Below, piece by piece: positions 60,990-64,000 of a stretch of DNA of 64,000 nt. The notes under the pieces are model-generated. The model searched no databases, was not told where the DNA came from, and worked only from the letters and a program-made list of their open reading frames with translations. Origin of the DNA: an uncultured Clostridia bacterium. GTDB lineage: Bacteria > Bacillota > Clostridia > Christensenellales > UBA1242. Both the position numbers and the translations under genes were made by a program. The stretch lies in contig CALWKE010000001.1 in NCBI GenBank assembly GCA_944381185.1, positions 62,001 to 126,000 of the forward strand. Reading direction: 5' to 3'. Within the stretch, counting starts at the first letter, position 1; the number at the start of each line of letters is the position of its first letter.

Positions 60990-61532
60990 ATGATAATAAT
61001 TGTTTCAGGTGTTTCAGGTGCAGGCAAAAACACCATTATTAATAAACTTATTGAAAAAACACCAAATATGTTTTTCTTTAAATCTGCAACAACAAGACCA
61101 AGAAGACCGGGTGAAACCATCTATGACTTTTGCACCCCTGAAGAGTTTGAAGAAAAACGAAAAAATGGTGAGTTTTTTGAAGTTGAAGAATCTCATGGCT
61201 ATTTTTATGCAACTCAAAACAGTGAACTTAAAAAGATTATAGATAATCCTCAAAATATTTATATTAAAGATATTGAAGTGCATGGAAATCGCAAACTTCG
61301 TGAATTTTTTAAGGGGAAAGTTAAAGCAATTTCAATCTTTCTTGATGTGCCAGATGAAATTTTGTATCAAAGGCTAATTGAGCGTGGTGAAAGTGATGAA
61401 CGAGCAAAAATTCGCATTTCTAGGGGCACTATGGAAAGGCAGTATCTTGCTGATTATGACCTTGTTATTCAAAATTATGACATGGAAAAAACTGTCGAAA
61501 CAATAATTGAATTTATTAATAAAAATAAATAA
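60990..61532 (+). CDS. gmk: Guanylate kinase-like protein
   Basis: 180 residues. Guanylate kinase phosphorylates GMP to GDP. P-loop GVSGAGKNT, SATTRPRRPGE, KNGEFFEVEESHGYFYAT and DIEVHGNRKL match the family, and length is close to the usual 190-205. Divergent points: the P-loop Ser/Gly before Thr is Asn, and the usual DGVDYFF segment reads TIYDFCT. So it could be a diverged guanylate kinase or a relative with another substrate. No SD; promoter six bases before the ATG. Confidence 0.7.
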   Translation: MIIIVSGVSGAGKNTIINKLIEKTPNMFFFKSATTRPRRPGETIYDFCTPEEFEEKRKNGEFFEVEESHGYFYATQNSELKKIIDNPQNIYIKDIEVHGNRKLREFFKGKVKAISIFLDVPDEILYQRLIERGESDERAKIRISRGTMERQYLADYDLVIQNYDMEKTVETIIEFINKNK

Positions 61533-61554
61533 AGATAGGGTTCACCCTATCTTT
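61531..61554. terminator. Bidirectional terminator between gmk and pepF
   Basis: AAAGATAGGG/CCCTATCTTT with loop TTCA and A/T tails on both sides. Confidence 0.8.
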
Positions 61555-61558
61555 TGTT

Positions 61559-63328
61559 TTATTTGTTAACAATTTCTTTTAAGTTATTCAAATATTCCTC
61601 ATAAAGACCAAATGCAAGGTCATATGTTTTTTTGCTTGTTATATCAACCCCTGCAAGTTTTAATGATGAAAGTGGGTCAAGTGAGCCACCCAAACTTAAA
61701 AATTCTTTATATTTTTTTACATATTCCCCTGTTTTATCGCTTAAAATTTGCTTTGCAATGGCAGCAGCAGAAATTAAACCTGTTGAATACTTATAAAGGT
61801 AATAATCGCGGAATATGTGAGATTTTCGGCTCCAATCATACTCATAATTTTCATTAAATTTAACTGATGTGCCGAAATATTTTTTACTTAAACTAACAAA
61901 TTTTTGATTTATGTCGTTAGCAGAAAGTTCCTTCCCATTTTGAAGGGAATCATGAACAAAAAGTTCAAGTTCTGCAAGCATTGAAGAATTGAAAACATTC
62001 AAATAAAATGTCTGCAAAAATTCCGCTAAAATTTGAACTTTTTTAGTTTTATCTTTCTCTTCCATTAATTCATGATGGCTTAAAAGAATTTCATTTGTTA
62101 GTGATGCAACTTCAGCCACAAAAATTGTGTAATGACTCTTTGAATATGGCTGATTTTTTGCTGAATAATATGAGTGCATTGCATGCCCAAATTCATGAGC
62201 GATTGCCGACTTCCAATAGGCTGTTCCATCATAGTTAAGCAAAATATATGGGTGGTTTGAATAATTACTGATTGTGTAGCCACCACTTGCCTTATTTTCT
62301 CTTGGAAATGCGTCTATCCAACCTTCATCAACTGCTTTTTGAAACATATCAGCATAATCTTCACCAAGAATTTTAAATGCTTCTTTTATTCTATCTACCG
62401 CCTTTTCGTAAGGAATGCCGTCTTGTTTTGTTCTAACAATGTTAGCAAATATATCTGCAGTGTAAAATTCAGACAAATTCATAACTTTCTTTTTAAGTTC
62501 AAAATACTCTTGAAGCAAATTGACCTTGCTTGAAACTCTTTTTATGTTTTGAAGCATAATATCAGGTGTAACTTCTTCATCAAATGTGAGCATATCAAGC
62601 GTTGAATTAAAACCACGAATGTCAGAGATAAAGTTCATGTATTTCACATTAGATAAATATAAATTTGTGAGTGTTTGATTAAGATTTTTATATTCACCCA
62701 GATAAGTTTCATAAACTTTTTTTCGTTCAAATTGTTTTGAAGACTTCATAAGCAAATTGAAATTACCCGTTGTTAATTTTATTTTTCTTCCACCTTCATC
62801 AACAAATTCACCATGATTCATTTCAATATCTGTTAGAGTGTCATAGATATCATCACTTGTAACAAAACTTGAAAGCGATGCCAAGATTTTTTCTTCTTTT
62901 TCACTTAAAATATGTTGTTTTTGACGAATAATATCACAAATTGCTCGGTCAAAATCTTTAAATTCTGGGTCAGACTTAATTTCATTTAAAAATTCATCTG
63001 AAAGACTTGATAATTCAGTTCTAACGAATGCAAGCCTTTTATTTGCATCAGTAAAAAATGTACTTACGGCTTGATAAGTTTTGATATTTTCTTCATTTCT
63101 GCCATTATCATCAAATTTAACTCGTGCATAAACTGCCAATTTTTCGGCAATAACAGAAAATTCTTCATCTTCTTTAAAATAATTTAAAAGTATTTTTTTG
63201 TCATTTTTTATTAATTTATTTTGATATTTTTCAATATTTTTTACATAATTTTTTGCCTTTGCTAAATCTTTTGTAAAGGCTGAATTTGAAGCATATAAAT
63301 CGCTTAATTTCCACTTTCCGAGTTCCAT
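61559..63328 (-). CDS. pepF: Oligoendopeptidase F (M3 family metallopeptidase)
   Basis: 589 residues. Cytoplasmic zinc oligopeptidase. Zinc motif AHEFGHAMHSYY (HExxH) at about 378-385, with KSAIAHEFGHAMH and downstream LTNEILLSHHELME supplying the third ligand. N-terminal about 130 residues helical. ATG at 63328 chosen after AAGGAGA; the 17-codon longer frame was rejected. Confidence 0.92.
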   Translation of the reverse strand: MELGKWKLSDLYASNSAFTKDLAKAKNYVKNIEKYQNKLIKNDKKILLNYFKEDEEFSVIAEKLAVYARVKFDDNGRNEENIKTYQAVSTFFTDANKRLAFVRTELSSLSDEFLNEIKSDPEFKDFDRAICDIIRQKQHILSEKEEKILASLSSFVTSDDIYDTLTDIEMNHGEFVDEGGRKIKLTTGNFNLLMKSSKQFERKKVYETYLGEYKNLNQTLTNLYLSNVKYMNFISDIRGFNSTLDMLTFDEEVTPDIMLQNIKRVSSKVNLLQEYFELKKKVMNLSEFYTADIFANIVRTKQDGIPYEKAVDRIKEAFKILGEDYADMFQKAVDEGWIDAFPRENKASGGYTISNYSNHPYILLNYDGTAYWKSAIAHEFGHAMHSYYSAKNQPYSKSHYTIFVAEVASLTNEILLSHHELMEEKDKTKKVQILAEFLQTFYLNVFNSSMLAELELFVHDSLQNGKELSANDINQKFVSLSKKYFGTSVKFNENYEYDWSRKSHIFRDYYLYKYSTGLISAAAIAKQILSDKTGEYVKKYKEFLSLGGSLDPLSSLKLAGVDITSKKTYDLAFGLYEEYLNNLKEIVNK

Positions 63329-63386
63329 AAAAATCTCCTTGAATATATGTAGTATAAAACTTTTAAAAAATCTTGTCAAAGATAAT

Positions 63387-63412
63387 AAAAAAGATAGGAT
63401 TATTCCTACCTT
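63387..63412 (-). terminator. Terminator of the DUF378 gene
   Basis: Minus-strand AAAAGGUAGGA/UCCUAUCUUUU (one G-U) around AUAA, then UUU. Confidence 0.7.
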
Positions 63413-63658
63413 TTATTTCATCTGCTTATTCATTTGTCTATTCATTGTTTCATCTTTAGAAAACAATCTTGTTCGCCTTACAATGAGTTGAATGAGCATC
63501 CAAATTCCTGCAAGTCCAACAATTGCATAGAGAATTCTTACAAATACTCCTACGCCAAAAATCCAAGTCAACAAATTCCAAGAAAACACTCCAACTAAAA
63601 ACCAATTAAGTGAACCCAGAATAATTATTGACAAGGCAACAATGTTTGCTATTATCAT
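63413..63658 (-). CDS. DUF378 family small membrane protein
   Basis: 81 residues with two transmembrane helices: MIIANIVALSIIILGSLNWFLVGVFSWNLL and ILYAIVGLAGIWMLIQLIV, with the GxLNWFLVG and AIVGLAG motifs of the DUF378/YuzA family. Function unknown. SD GAGGAGA. Confidence 0.85.
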   Translation of the reverse strand: MIIANIVALSIIILGSLNWFLVGVFSWNLLTWIFGVGVFVRILYAIVGLAGIWMLIQLIVRRTRLFSKDETMNRQMNKQMK

Positions 63659-63719
63659 ATACTTTTCTCCTCTACTTTTAGTTGTTTGCTATATTTAGAA
63701 AAATATACATATTTATTTA

Positions 63720-63747
63720 TAAAAAAAACACAACCGAAGTTGCGTTT
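63720..63747 (-). terminator. Terminator of secG
   Basis: AAACGCAAC-TTCG-GTTGTGTTT (one G-U) on the minus strand, then TTTTTTATAAAT; UUCG tetraloop. Confidence 0.8.
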
Positions 63748-64000
63748 AAACAGCTGGATAGATTGTGTTTAAAATTAAAAATGCAATACAAAATACCATA
63801 ATTAAAACAGCATCAATAATTGTTAAAGTTTTAATTTTGCCTTGAAGTGTTGCACCTTTATTTCTGTTATAAAAAGTGTCAGACTGACCAGAAATTGCTG
63901 AAACACCATTAGTGTTAGATTTTTGCATAATAACAAAAACAATCATTGCAATTGAGCAAATTGCAAGCAAACATAACAAAACAATCTTGATTATTGGAAA
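63746..64000 (-). CDS. secG: Preprotein translocase subunit SecG, partial
   Basis: The C-terminal part of SecG, a two-helix accessory subunit of SecYEG. Visible residues include IIKIVLLCLLAICSIAMIVFVIMQKSNTN and, after the loop GQSDTFYNRNKGATLQGKI, the second helix TLTIIDAVLIMVFCIAFLILN. The true start lies beyond the right edge; an internal TTG at 63979 is not the start because the frame continues upstream with the expected helix. Confidence 0.9.
   Translation of the reverse strand, partial: FPIIKIVLLCLLAICSIAMIVFVIMQKSNTNGVSAISGQSDTFYNRNKGATLQGKIKTLTIIDAVLIMVFCIAFLILNTIYPAV

Noticed and set aside
1..64000. Mobile elements, prophage, CRISPR, tRNA or rRNA genes
   Set aside because: I looked for transposase or integrase motifs, direct-repeat arrays, and tRNA/rRNA sequence and saw none.

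Overview
This 64 kb window is AT-rich chromosomal DNA from a low-GC Gram-positive bacterium of the Firmicutes, most likely an uncultured, gut-type relative of the Clostridia. The evidence is a Spo0A gene with tandem 0A boxes, SpoVG, a Bacillus-type large SRP RNA with an Alu domain, a T-box in front of ileS, WhiA, RecX, Lgt and AdhE, and no outer-membrane genes. Genes are packed tightly and about 85% lie on the minus strand. I saw no tRNA, rRNA, CRISPR array, insertion sequence, prophage or integration site.

Layout: groL 3' end (+) at the left edge; a coiled-coil/AT-hook-like protein and lgt; an 880-residue membrane-anchored coiled-coil protein with a structured leader (2.1-5.0 kb); recX and yigZ; a Cys-rich membrane protein with an Rsm22-type methyltransferase; an RluA-type pseudouridine synthase and an RlmI-like methyltransferase; a HEPN-like/CBS protein; a HAD-like protein; SRP RNA (+); adhE; spo0A; valS; galE and two small membrane genes; a plus-strand SsuA/ThiY-like ABC importer (21.5-24.2 kb); pfkA-dnaE-whiA; PHP-murB; a lipid-anchored or membrane-anchored solute-binding-like protein; uvrC; two tandem kinase-like paralogues; prfA-prmC; rpmE; a 33-residue small ORF facing a radical SAM/nitroreductase pair; ileS with its T-box; murC; a COG2509-type flavoprotein and an ABC exporter; spoVG; galU; an MFS-like transporter; an SPFH/zinc-ribbon protein; dinB; two tandem methyltransferases; pyrG; gmk; pepF; a DUF378 protein and the start-less secG at the right edge.

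Most of the content is housekeeping (translation, cell wall, replication, repair, glycolysis and fermentation). The more unusual points are: (1) a CTP synthase whose glutaminase Cys-His-Glu triad is replaced by Gly-Glu-Asp; (2) a family of near-identical 11-bp-arm palindromes (AAGGTGTTATG/CATAACACCTT), seven intergenic copies mostly serving as terminators and one inside a CDS; (3) five genes whose promoter -10 box sits exactly six bases before the start codon with no ribosome binding site, i.e. predicted leaderless mRNAs; (4) tandem divergent protein-kinase-like genes; (5) a 33-codon gene with a perfect ribosome binding site next to a radical SAM enzyme and a nitroreductase; (6) a HEPN-CBS fusion; (7) a murB-PHP-whiA-dnaE-pfkA cluster lacking the usual rapZ and yvcK.

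Several start sites were moved from the longest reading frame because a ribosome binding site, a promoter or an upstream stop fixes a shorter one; each case is stated. All function calls rest on motifs recognised by eye; no database search was run.
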